From NCBI GenBank assembly GCA_015660645.1, contig DQKS01000042.1, forward strand, positions 1-56,974: a stretch of 56,974 bases of DNA. Direction: 5' to 3'. This DNA comes from Gammaproteobacteria bacterium (GTDB taxonomy: Bacteria; Pseudomonadota; Gammaproteobacteria; Magnimaribacterales; Magnimaribacteraceae). A program made the position numbers and the translations under genes. This document shows positions 38,333-46,948 of this stretch, piece by piece (within the stretch, counting starts at the first letter, position 1; each line of letters opens with the position of its first letter). Below the pieces are notes generated by a model. The model ran no database searches and was not told where the DNA came from. It saw only the letters and a list, made by a program, of their open reading frames with translations.

Positions 38333-40336
38333 ATGATAAATTGGGGTATTTTGGGTACTGGTTCTATAGCTAATGCTTTTGCTAAAGCTTCGAGCCAAGC
38401 TGATGGTTCGTGTTTAAAAGCTGTTGCAAGTCGGTCGCAAGAAAGGGCAGATAATTTTGCTAAAGAATACTCATTAAGAAGTTTCGGTAGTTATAACTCT
38501 CTTATAGAAGATCCAGAAATAGATGCAATTTATATTGCTACTCCGCATCCAGATCATTTCGAATGGGCTCTTAAGTCATTGAATAACAAGAAATCAGTCC
38601 TTTGTGAAAAACCAATGACAATAAATGCCACAGAGACAATGGTTTTAATTGAATCAGCTAGAAAAAATAATGTACTTTTGATGGAAGCTTTCATGTACAA
38701 AACACATCCTCAAACGCAAAAAATCTTAGAACTTGTAAAAAAAGAATTAAAAAGTCCTGTAACTATTAATGCGGAGTTTTGTTTTTCAGTTGAAGTCCCG
38801 GATACACACAGGTTGGTTAATAAAGATTTGGGTGGGGGTTCTATAATGGATATAGGTTGCTATCCACTTTCAATGTCTAGATTGTTGGTAGGCTGTTTGC
38901 AAGGAAAGGCATTCTCTAATCCTGTTTCTATAAAAATAGAAGCAGAGCTTAATTCAGACGGCGTGGATCTTAACTCGTCTGCTGAACTTCAATTCGATGA
39001 TAGATCTATTGCCAATATAGCTTCAGCAGTCAACAAAAAGACTGAAAGTTCAGTTACTATCTCAGATGGCATAAAGACTGTATTTATAGATCAGCCTTGG
39101 CACTGTGGAGAGTTTACTAAAAGGCGCTCAACTATAGTTGTCTCAGATCAAGAAGATAATAGGGTTAATTATGAAGTAATCTCTACTAAAGATATTTATG
39201 CGCTAGAGATTGAGCATTTTACGAAACTCTTAAATGAATCAAAAGTAGAATCAGATATTATTTCGCATTCTGACAGTCATGGAAACATGATTGCTTTAGA
39301 TACTTGGAGAAAAGGTGCCGGGGTAGTTTATCCGGATGATAAACCTGAAAATAGGTTTGGTTCTATTCTTGGAGTCGATCTGACGGAAGAAAGGAAAAAA
39401 GTTAAGTATAAGAGCCTGGCTGGTCTAGATAAAAGATTATTTCCATTGGTTTTTGGCTGCGATAATCAATCTGACAGTAATCATGCTTTTGGTATGTTTG
39501 ATCATTATTACCTGGAAGGTGGTAATGTCTTTGATACAGCATATATTTATAATGATGGACGAAGCGATAAGTACTTAGGTCGTTGGATAACTTCAAGAAA
39601 TAACAGAGAGGAGATAGTTATTTTAGGAAAAGGAGCTCACACTCCGCATTGTTTCCCATCCGCAATTAGACCTCAATTAGATGAAACTCTAGACAGGCTA
39701 AATACTGACTATTTAGATATTTATTGTTTGCATCGAGACAACCTTGAGGTTCCAGTAGGTGAGTTTATTGATTTACTTAACGAACTAAAGAAGGAAGGTA
39801 AAATAACAGTATTTGGAGCATCTAATTGGTCTTTAGAACGATTTAAAGAAGCTTCAGATTATGCGAAATCAACCAATCAGGAATCTTTTAGCGTTTTAAG
39901 TAATAATTTTAGTTTAGCTAGAATGATTGAACCTGTTTGGCCGGGCTGTATTAGTTGCTCCGATGATGATTTTAAATCCTTTCTTACACAGGAGCAGGTT
40001 GCAATATTTCCTTGGTCAAGTCAGGCAAGAGGGTTTTTTCTAGATAATCAAGAATTCCAAGGTGCTACCCATGGAGCGAATCCAAACCAAGAGGAGCAAG
40101 ACCGAGTTTGGGGAGATAAAGACAATCAAGAAAGGAGAAGCAGGTGTTTTACTTTGGCCAAAGAGCTGGGTGTTGAACCCATTCAAGTTGCATTAGCTTT
40201 TGTACTCAATCAGCCTTTTCCTTCCTTTCCTCTAATAGGACCAAGAAACTTCTTTGAGACAATGAGTTCATTGTCAGCTATAGAAATTACTTTGACGAAT
40301 GACCAAGTCATGTGGCTAGATTTAAATTCTAATTAG
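38333..40336 (+). CDS. Fused Gfo/Idh/MocA oxidoreductase + aldo/keto reductase
   Basis: N-half WGILGTGSIANAF and CEKPMTINATE; C-half VFDTAYIYNDGRSDKYLG, IVILGKGAH, LDIYCLHRDN, VFGASNWS. Continuous 667-aa frame. Confidence 0.93.
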   Translation: MINWGILGTGSIANAFAKASSQADGSCLKAVASRSQERADNFAKEYSLRSFGSYNSLIEDPEIDAIYIATPHPDHFEWALKSLNNKKSVLCEKPMTINATETMVLIESARKNNVLLMEAFMYKTHPQTQKILELVKKELKSPVTINAEFCFSVEVPDTHRLVNKDLGGGSIMDIGCYPLSMSRLLVGCLQGKAFSNPVSIKIEAELNSDGVDLNSSAELQFDDRSIANIASAVNKKTESSVTISDGIKTVFIDQPWHCGEFTKRRSTIVVSDQEDNRVNYEVISTKDIYALEIEHFTKLLNESKVESDIISHSDSHGNMIALDTWRKGAGVVYPDDKPENRFGSILGVDLTEERKKVKYKSLAGLDKRLFPLVFGCDNQSDSNHAFGMFDHYYLEGGNVFDTAYIYNDGRSDKYLGRWITSRNNREEIVILGKGAHTPHCFPSAIRPQLDETLDRLNTDYLDIYCLHRDNLEVPVGEFIDLLNELKKEGKITVFGASNWSLERFKEASDYAKSTNQESFSVLSNNFSLARMIEPVWPGCISCSDDDFKSFLTQEQVAIFPWSSQARGFFLDNQEFQGATHGANPNQEEQDRVWGDKDNQERRSRCFTLAKELGVEPIQVALAFVLNQPFPSFPLIGPRNFFETMSSLSAIEITLTNDQVMWLDLNSN

Positions 40337-40383
40337 AAATATAAAGATATTACTTGGGAACAAGTTTTTTTATTGTTAATCTA

Positions 40384-40613
40384 ACAGCGGGTGTCCCGCA
40401 TTCAATTTATTACAAGGGGAATTGAGTGTTCGGTTGTTTGTTTCCCTTCAAAGGAGGTGATCAATATTAGTATTTATTTAATAGCAGGAACGACAGGAGG
40501 TGCCTTCTGACACGGGGTATCCCCGGTTCCGGCTGCTGGTCTTAGTTATTGGCAGTTGAAAAGAGGTTGAGATACCCTTTTCTAGAATCCCCGCCAAGTG
40601 CGGGGATTTTTTT
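40384..40613 (+). ncRNA. Candidate structured ncRNA with extended SD-like element
   Basis: Multiple hairpins: GCGGG-TGT-CCCGC, AAGGGGAA/TTTCCCTT, CGGGG-TAT-CCCCG nested within AGCaGGAAC/GTTCCgGCT. Ends in a strong terminator; no convincing ORF; next gene is convergent. Confidence 0.6.
40586..40613 (+). terminator. Strong intrinsic terminator ending the candidate ncRNA
   Basis: AATCCCCGC-CAAGT-GCGGGGATT followed by T-run. Confidence 0.95.
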
Positions 40614-40616
40614 ATA

Positions 40617-41015
40617 CTATTTTCTAGCTCCTTCGCTATCAAATATTCTTAGGTAAGTTAATTGTTCATGATCATCGACGTTTCTAACTTTTACATAATC
40701 ACCTTCTTCTGCCAAAATTACGTCACCTGTTTTTACTTTCAAAGTAGCCTTGTGTTCAATTCCAAAACTTGGATTGGTGCCGTGCCCAGCTTCGTGGTTA
40801 GAGTATTCAACTATCTCCATCTCTCCCGATCCAGACAAGAAAGTATAAACAACTTCAGACTGTATAAGCCTATGGCCTCCAGTAGATCCTTTAGGTTTGA
40901 TGACAGTTTTGCTAGCAACTAACTTTCTTAATAGCTCATTTGTCCAAGTTGTATACGAGTCATTATTTTTAGAAATAGAGTCACCTACTGAAAAGTTTTT
41001 ATATTTTTTTGCCAT
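40617..41015 (-). CDS. Cupin-domain protein
   Basis: STGGHRLIQSEVVYTFLSGSGEMEIVEY and LKVKTGDVILAEEGDYVKVRNV; MAKKYKN start at 41015 rather than 41105. Confidence 0.65.
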   Translation of the reverse strand: MAKKYKNFSVGDSISKNNDSYTTWTNELLRKLVASKTVIKPKGSTGGHRLIQSEVVYTFLSGSGEMEIVEYSNHEAGHGTNPSFGIEHKATLKVKTGDVILAEEGDYVKVRNVDDHEQLTYLRIFDSEGARK

Positions 41016-41144
41016 AATTTTCTTAGTACAGTTATAGAAAAATATTCTAACACTTTCTTTAAGTTTACTCCGTGGATACTTGCGAGATATGATGCTTATG
41101 TACAATAAATCATTCAGATTGGTTTTTAAATAAAAGAGGTGACT

Positions 41145-42779
41145 ATGAAATTAAGAAAATTTTGGGGATGGGGCTACATGGACGAAGTGCTTACTGCTCA
41201 AGAAGAATCTTCTATTGAAAGTAGGATTTTACAAAATTTTAATGTTGATAAAGTTGATACTTTAGCAATACCTCAAGCTAAGGATATTGAGCTTCCAACA
41301 TCAAGAATCACTATTCCTGCTTCTTTAAAAACTTTTCTTAGCGACGATACTCATGAGAGGTTAAATCATGCTTATGGAAAATCATTTCCTGATATTGCCA
41401 GAGCCTTACTACGAGAATTTCCTTCACCTCCTGATTTAGTTGCCTTCCCTGATACTGAGAATGATTTAAAAAATATCGTTGATTGGGCGGATGAAAATTG
41501 TATTGCTGTTATTCCATACGGAGGAGGTTCAAGTGTTTGTGGAGGAGTTGAAACTTCTGTAGGCGAAGACTATAAGGGTGTAATTTCATTAGATTTAAGG
41601 AATCTAAATAAAGTTTTAGAGATAGATAAAGACAGTAGATCGGCAAGAATCCAAGCAGGTATCCTGGGACCTGATCTAGAAAATACACTAAGGGAACATA
41701 ATCTAACCATGCGACATTACCCTCAAAGTTTTGAGCTTTCTACGCTAGGAGGTTGGATAGCAACAAGATCAGGCGGACATTTTGCTACTTTGTATACACA
41801 CATAGATGATTTCGTCCAATCTACACGCATGGTGACACCCTCTGGTATTATTGAATCAAGAAGATTACCTGGTTCTGGAGCTGGCCCAAGCCCTGACAGA
41901 TTTGTTATTGGGTCCGAGGGGATTCTAGGGGTTATAACTGAAGCGTGGATGAGACTTCAAGATAGACCAACTTTTCGGGCATCTACTTCAGTTGAATTTA
42001 CTGACTATAAGAAGGCATTAAATGCAACAAGGTTGATTAGTCAGTCTGGTTTGTTTCCTGCAAATTGTAGATTGCTGGATTCTAACGAAGCTATGGTAAA
42101 TGGTGCTGGAGACGGTTCAGTGCATGTTTTAATGCTTTCATTTGAATCTGCTGATCACGATGTACAGCCTTGGTTAGAAAGGGCTCTTGAGATTGCAGAA
42201 TCGGAAGGTGGAGAGTTTAATGTCCCTAAATCAACCGATAAAGAGTCTCACCGAAAAGGGTCTTCAGGTACCTGGAGAAATAGCTTTATTAAAGCTCCTT
42301 ACTTTAGGGAAGGTTTTGTTAGACGCGGCATTGTTCAAGATACTTTTGAAACAGCAATAACTTGGGATAAAGCTTATGATTTTATTGAAGAAGCTAAAAA
42401 AAGAAGTGCCCAAGCCATTAAAGAAATTTCGGGTAAAGAGGCTTTAGTAACTTGTAGGATTACTCATACTTATCCGGACGGTTTAGCGCCTTATTTTACT
42501 TACGGTGCGTACGCCACTCCAAGCACCATGTTGGATGTTTGGAAAGACATAAAATTAGCTACCAATGAGATTTGTGTTTCGTTAGGAGGAACCATAACTC
42601 ACCATCATGCTGTTGGTAGAGATCACAGGCCCAATGGTTACGATCAACAAAGAACCGAAGGATTTAAAAATATTCTTAATTCTGTAAAGCTAACAACAGA
42701 CCCAAATGGGATTATGAATCCAGGTGTTTTGATTGATCCTCATGGAAAAAAAATTAAGAACTGGATGACCGCTAAATAA
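41145..42779 (+). CDS. FAD-binding oxidase (VAO/PCMH-type, alkyldihydroxyacetonephosphate synthase-like)
   Basis: VIPYGGGSSVCGGVE, RIQAGILGPDLENTLREHNLTMRHYPQSFELSTLGGWIATRSGG, GGTITHHHAVGRDH. Confidence 0.92.
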   Translation: MKLRKFWGWGYMDEVLTAQEESSIESRILQNFNVDKVDTLAIPQAKDIELPTSRITIPASLKTFLSDDTHERLNHAYGKSFPDIARALLREFPSPPDLVAFPDTENDLKNIVDWADENCIAVIPYGGGSSVCGGVETSVGEDYKGVISLDLRNLNKVLEIDKDSRSARIQAGILGPDLENTLREHNLTMRHYPQSFELSTLGGWIATRSGGHFATLYTHIDDFVQSTRMVTPSGIIESRRLPGSGAGPSPDRFVIGSEGILGVITEAWMRLQDRPTFRASTSVEFTDYKKALNATRLISQSGLFPANCRLLDSNEAMVNGAGDGSVHVLMLSFESADHDVQPWLERALEIAESEGGEFNVPKSTDKESHRKGSSGTWRNSFIKAPYFREGFVRRGIVQDTFETAITWDKAYDFIEEAKKRSAQAIKEISGKEALVTCRITHTYPDGLAPYFTYGAYATPSTMLDVWKDIKLATNEICVSLGGTITHHHAVGRDHRPNGYDQQRTEGFKNILNSVKLTTDPNGIMNPGVLIDPHGKKIKNWMTAK

Positions 42780-42843
42780 AAGTAGAAATGCAAATTATTA
42801 ACAAAAATGGCATAATTGCACTACTTAAGAAAGGGGAGATATT

Positions 42844-43419
42844 ATGTTAAAACAAGCAACATTTACTGAGATGCTAAATGGTACTGAAGAAGATTATGCA
42901 ATCATAGGAGAACACTTTGCAGATTTTGCTAAAGGGTTGCCAGATAGAGTCCTTAAGCATTTATCAATTCTAGAAGGCGATACGGGTGGCTTTGCTGTTG
43001 ATCGTCTTACTCACTGTGTTCAAACTGCAACTAGAGCTTATAGGGATGGTAGAGACGAAGAATACGTAGTTTGCGCTTTATTGCACGATATTGGAGATAC
43101 AATCGCAACCGCGAATCACGCAGATCTTGCAGCAACCATGTTGCAACCGTTTGTTTCTGAAAAGAATTATTGGATAGTTAAACATCACGGGATATTTCAA
43201 GGTTACTATTTCTGGGAATATCTAGGTTTAGATAAAAATACTAGAGATCAGTTTAAAGAAAGTGAGCACTGGAAAGATTGTGCTGAATTTTGTGCAAAGT
43301 ACGATCAAAATTCTTTTGACCCTGAATACGATAATATGTCTCTAGATGAGTTTGAACCTATGGTTAGAAACGTATTCTCAAAACCTAAAAATTCTCCGTA
43401 TATTAGAACTGAATCCTAA
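42844..43419 (+). CDS. HD-domain protein, possible PhnZ/HDO-like diiron oxygenase or phosphohydrolase
   Basis: THCVQTATRAY, ALLHDIGDTIATANHADLAATML, IVKHHGIFQGYYFWEYLG, FCAKYDQNSFDP. Confidence 0.8.
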   Translation: MLKQATFTEMLNGTEEDYAIIGEHFADFAKGLPDRVLKHLSILEGDTGGFAVDRLTHCVQTATRAYRDGRDEEYVVCALLHDIGDTIATANHADLAATMLQPFVSEKNYWIVKHHGIFQGYYFWEYLGLDKNTRDQFKESEHWKDCAEFCAKYDQNSFDPEYDNMSLDEFEPMVRNVFSKPKNSPYIRTES

Positions 43420-43434
43420 GAGCAGAATAATTCT

Positions 43435-45885
43435 ATGGATAGAATTGAAGCTCTAATTAAAGAACTAACACTCGAAGAAAAAGTTTCCATACTTTCAGGT
43501 TCTGATGCTTGGCACTCTACGAGCGTAGAAAGACTTTCTTTACCAAGAATAAAAATGACGGATGGCCCTATTGGAGCTAGAGGCGACTCTGTTTCTGGGG
43601 CATCTGCAGCATGTTTTCCAAGCGCTATTTCCTTATCTTCAATGTGGGACCAGGAATCCATAGAAGAGATAGGAAAAGCTATTGGAAGGGAATCAAAGAG
43701 TAAAGATGCGGATGTTTTGTTGGGTCCTACTATCAATCTACACAGGCACCCACTGGGAGGCCGTCATTTTGAATGCTACTCTGAAGATCCTATATTAACG
43801 GGAAAGCTAGCTACTTCATATGTAAAAGGAGTTCAATCTGAAGGTGTTTCGGCTTGCCTTAAACATTTTGTGGGCAATGATACAGAATTTCAAAGGCACT
43901 TTATTAGTTCGAATATTTCTGACAGGGTCTTGAGAGAAATGTACCTTCTGCCTTTTGAAATGGGTGTAAAACAAGGTGGAGCTTTATCTGTAATGTCAGC
44001 TTACAATAAATTGAATAATACCTTTTGCAGTTCAGATGAAGGTTTGTTGATAGATATTCTAAAAGAAGAATGGAGTTTTCCAGGATTTGTTGTAAGCGAT
44101 TGGGGTGCGGCGTTAGATACAGTAGGCAATGCAAATGGAGGCTTGGATTTAGAGATGCCAGGACCTGCTAAATCTTGGGGAAAAAACCTTATTAAAGCAG
44201 TAGAAGATTCTAAAGTTAATGAGGAAATAATTGATGATAAAGTTAGAAGGATTTTAAGAGTTGCAGAATTTACAGGTCGTTTAGATAACCCTGAAGAACG
44301 AGAAGAGAAAAGTTCAGATTTACCTGAAGATAGAAAATGTATTAGAAGAAGTGCTTCGGAGGGAATGGTTCTACTTAAAAATACTAATTTATTACCGCTT
44401 AATAAAGATAATATTAAGAAACTCGCTGTCATTGGTCCCAATGCGAAGAAAGGACAATATTTAGGGGGAGGAAGTGCAGCTCTAAAAGCACATTATGTTG
44501 TTCATCCGTTAGAAGGAATCCGAAATGCTGTAGAGGATCGTGTTGAAGTTTCATATGCGCAAGGCTGTCATACTCATAAATTTCTTCCCGCAATAGATAG
44601 TGAATTACTTACAACTGATAAAAATACGGAGAAAGGTTTTAAAGTAGAGTTTTATGAAGATCAAGATTTTAATGAAAATCCAGTTGCAATTGAATACATG
44701 GCAGGCAATAAATTCTGGGCCTTAGGAGGGTTTGGTCTTAATGTAATTTCTAAAATGGAAAAACCTTCTCTCTCTGTCAGGTTCTCGGGCAAGTTGGAAG
44801 CAAATATTTCCGGTACCCATGAATTTGAAATATACAGTATTGGTCCTTCTAGAATGAAACTTAACGGAGAAGTAATTATAGATAATTGGACTTCGCAGGA
44901 GCCTGGCGAAACATTCTTTTCAATGGGAAACGCTCCAAAACAAGCCTCCCATGAATTAGAAGAAGGTCAGATCTATGATTTAGAGATTGAATATCAATGG
45001 TCGGGAAGATTCCCGGCTGTAGGCATAGGCATGCTACCTCCTGACCCTTACGATTTAATGGAAGAAGCTACGGTTTTAGCTAAAGATTCTGATGCTGTTA
45101 TCTTAATTGTTGGCACTAACTCTGATTGGGAAACAGAGGGAAATGACAGAGAAAATCTAGAATTACCAAATAGGCAAAACGAACTTATTAGAGAAGTGTG
45201 TAAGGCTAACCCGAACACAGTGGTTGTTATGAATACGGGGTCACCTTGTACAATGCCATGGAATGAAGAGGCTAAGGCCATTCTTCAATGTTGGTTTCCT
45301 GGTCAAGAATTTGGTAACTCTTTATCCGATATTATTTTTGGTGATGTAAATCCATCAGGAAAATTACCTACAACTTTTCCTAAGCAATTAGAAGATACTC
45401 CTGCCTTTGCACATTACCCAGGAAAAGACTTGCAAATGGATTATTTGGAAGGTCTCTACATAGGTTATCGATGGTATGAAAAAGAAAATATTGAACCCTT
45501 ATATCCTTTTGGCCACGGCCTTTCTTATACCGCATATGCTTATGCAAACTTACGAATCGTACCTCCTAAAGGTGCTGGAGCTGTTGTGGCTTTCGAGTTG
45601 GAAGTTTCTAATATTGGCGATAGAGCAGGAAAAGAGGTTGTTCAATGTTACGTAGGTCTTAAAAATTCAAATATCGATAGACCTTTAAAAGAACTAAAAG
45701 CTTTTAAAAAGGTAGAACTCAAACCATCAGAAACTAAAGTTTGTTCTTTTGAGCTAACCGAGAAAGATTTATCTTACTGGGATGAAGAAGAGAAATGTTG
45801 GAAGGTGGAATCAAATGAATACTCAATATTGGTTGGGAGCTCTTCAGCCAATATAGAGCTCCAAACTTCTGTTTGGTTGGGATAA
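43435..45885 (+). CDS. Glycoside hydrolase family 3 beta-glycosidase with PA14-like insertion
   Basis: GFVVSDWGAALDTVGNANGGLDLEMPGP (nucleophile Asp), VLLKNTNLLPL, PA14-like GFKVEFYEDQDF...ISGTHEFEIYSIGPSRMKLNGEVIIDNW, C-terminal FnIII-like domain. Confidence 0.95.
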   Translation: MDRIEALIKELTLEEKVSILSGSDAWHSTSVERLSLPRIKMTDGPIGARGDSVSGASAACFPSAISLSSMWDQESIEEIGKAIGRESKSKDADVLLGPTINLHRHPLGGRHFECYSEDPILTGKLATSYVKGVQSEGVSACLKHFVGNDTEFQRHFISSNISDRVLREMYLLPFEMGVKQGGALSVMSAYNKLNNTFCSSDEGLLIDILKEEWSFPGFVVSDWGAALDTVGNANGGLDLEMPGPAKSWGKNLIKAVEDSKVNEEIIDDKVRRILRVAEFTGRLDNPEEREEKSSDLPEDRKCIRRSASEGMVLLKNTNLLPLNKDNIKKLAVIGPNAKKGQYLGGGSAALKAHYVVHPLEGIRNAVEDRVEVSYAQGCHTHKFLPAIDSELLTTDKNTEKGFKVEFYEDQDFNENPVAIEYMAGNKFWALGGFGLNVISKMEKPSLSVRFSGKLEANISGTHEFEIYSIGPSRMKLNGEVIIDNWTSQEPGETFFSMGNAPKQASHELEEGQIYDLEIEYQWSGRFPAVGIGMLPPDPYDLMEEATVLAKDSDAVILIVGTNSDWETEGNDRENLELPNRQNELIREVCKANPNTVVVMNTGSPCTMPWNEEAKAILQCWFPGQEFGNSLSDIIFGDVNPSGKLPTTFPKQLEDTPAFAHYPGKDLQMDYLEGLYIGYRWYEKENIEPLYPFGHGLSYTAYAYANLRIVPPKGAGAVVAFELEVSNIGDRAGKEVVQCYVGLKNSNIDRPLKELKAFKKVELKPSETKVCSFELTEKDLSYWDEEEKCWKVESNEYSILVGSSSANIELQTSVWLG

Positions 45886-45889
45886 AAAA

Positions 45890-46798
45890 TTAGACTTTTT
45901 TAGGTGCTCCTTTTTCGGCAACTTCTTCATCGTGATATTTTTTACTTTCTACCAGTTCAGGAATGAGTTGATCGAGTTGCTCTAGCGTCCATAAATCATC
46001 AGTTGTATAAGATTTTATAATTGCAGGTTGCTGCATAATTCCAAGAATTCCTCCTTGAGAGTGAATAATTTGAGAGGTGATTTCATTTGCAGCTTCAGTG
46101 CATAACCATACTACAACTGGAGCTATTTGCTCTGGTCCTTGAGTCCAATCATTTTCGTCATACTTTCTTCCAGCTGCTTCGATCAAATCAATAGTTAATC
46201 TTGTTGCAGCTCCTGGTGATATGGTATTTACCGTGCATTTATATTTAGCTACTTCTAACGCTAGTGATCTTGTAAAGCCTGCAATTCCAGCTTTAGCAGC
46301 ACCATAATTAACTTGCCCAAAATTTCCAAAAAGGCCAGAAACAGATGACATGTTTATTATTCTGCAATTCATTCTATTAGTGTCTCTAATATGCCTAACA
46401 AGGGGTCTTGTGCAGTTGTAGTGACCTTTTAAGTGCACTTCCATAATTGCATCCCAATCACTTTCTTCCATGTTATAGAGAGTTCTATCTCTTAAAATGC
46501 CGGCATTATTGATGAGAATATCTACTCCTTCAAAGGCATCAATTGCTGATTGAAAAATATTATTTCCTCCTTCCACAGTACTTACCGAGTCATAGTTTGC
46601 AACTGCTTCAGATCCTAGTTCTTTAATTTCTTGCACAACTTCATCTGCTACTCTACCGCCCCCAGATCCGTCTCTAGCTCCTCCTAGATCATTTACAACA
46701 ATGCTTGCTCCTTCTTTCGCTAGGTATAAGCAAATTTCCTTTCCAATGCCTCTTCCTGCACCAGTTACAATTGCTACTTTCCCATTTAATGTTGACAT
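45890..46798 (-). CDS. SDR family oxidoreductase (MFE-2/FabG-like)
   Basis: TGAGRGIGKEI, NDLGGARDGSGGGRVADEVVQEI, NNAGILRDRTLYNM, YGAAKAGIAG. Confidence 0.93.
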   Translation of the reverse strand: MSTLNGKVAIVTGAGRGIGKEICLYLAKEGASIVVNDLGGARDGSGGGRVADEVVQEIKELGSEAVANYDSVSTVEGGNNIFQSAIDAFEGVDILINNAGILRDRTLYNMEESDWDAIMEVHLKGHYNCTRPLVRHIRDTNRMNCRIINMSSVSGLFGNFGQVNYGAAKAGIAGFTRSLALEVAKYKCTVNTISPGAATRLTIDLIEAAGRKYDENDWTQGPEQIAPVVVWLCTEAANEITSQIIHSQGGILGIMQQPAIIKSYTTDDLWTLEQLDQLIPELVESKKYHDEEVAEKGAPKKV

Positions 46799-46948
46799 AA
46801 ATTTACCTTTCTTATTTTATTTAATTCGTAGTAGTAATATAACAAAGAGAAATGGTATTGTGTAAGACTGTAGTTAAATCATATTTATAATTTCTTAGTA
46901 TTTATGGTTTTGACTTCACTATAAAATATTTATTAAGGAGACAATTGA

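Noticed and set aside
40448-40464. AAAGGAGGTGATC as a remnant of an antisense 16S rRNA 3' end
   Set aside because: Similarity stops after the anti-SD complement; the adjacent sequence does not match the rest of the 16S 3' region as I know it.
40384-40613. Interpretation of the structured region as a CsrB/RsmY-type sRNA
   Set aside because: Several GGA motifs occur, but most lie in stems or the SD-like segment rather than in repeated hairpin loops, so the Csr-sponge pattern is not supported.
44001-44441. 146-aa minus ORF inside GH3
   Set aside because: Antisense to conserved GH3 catalytic region; no independent support.
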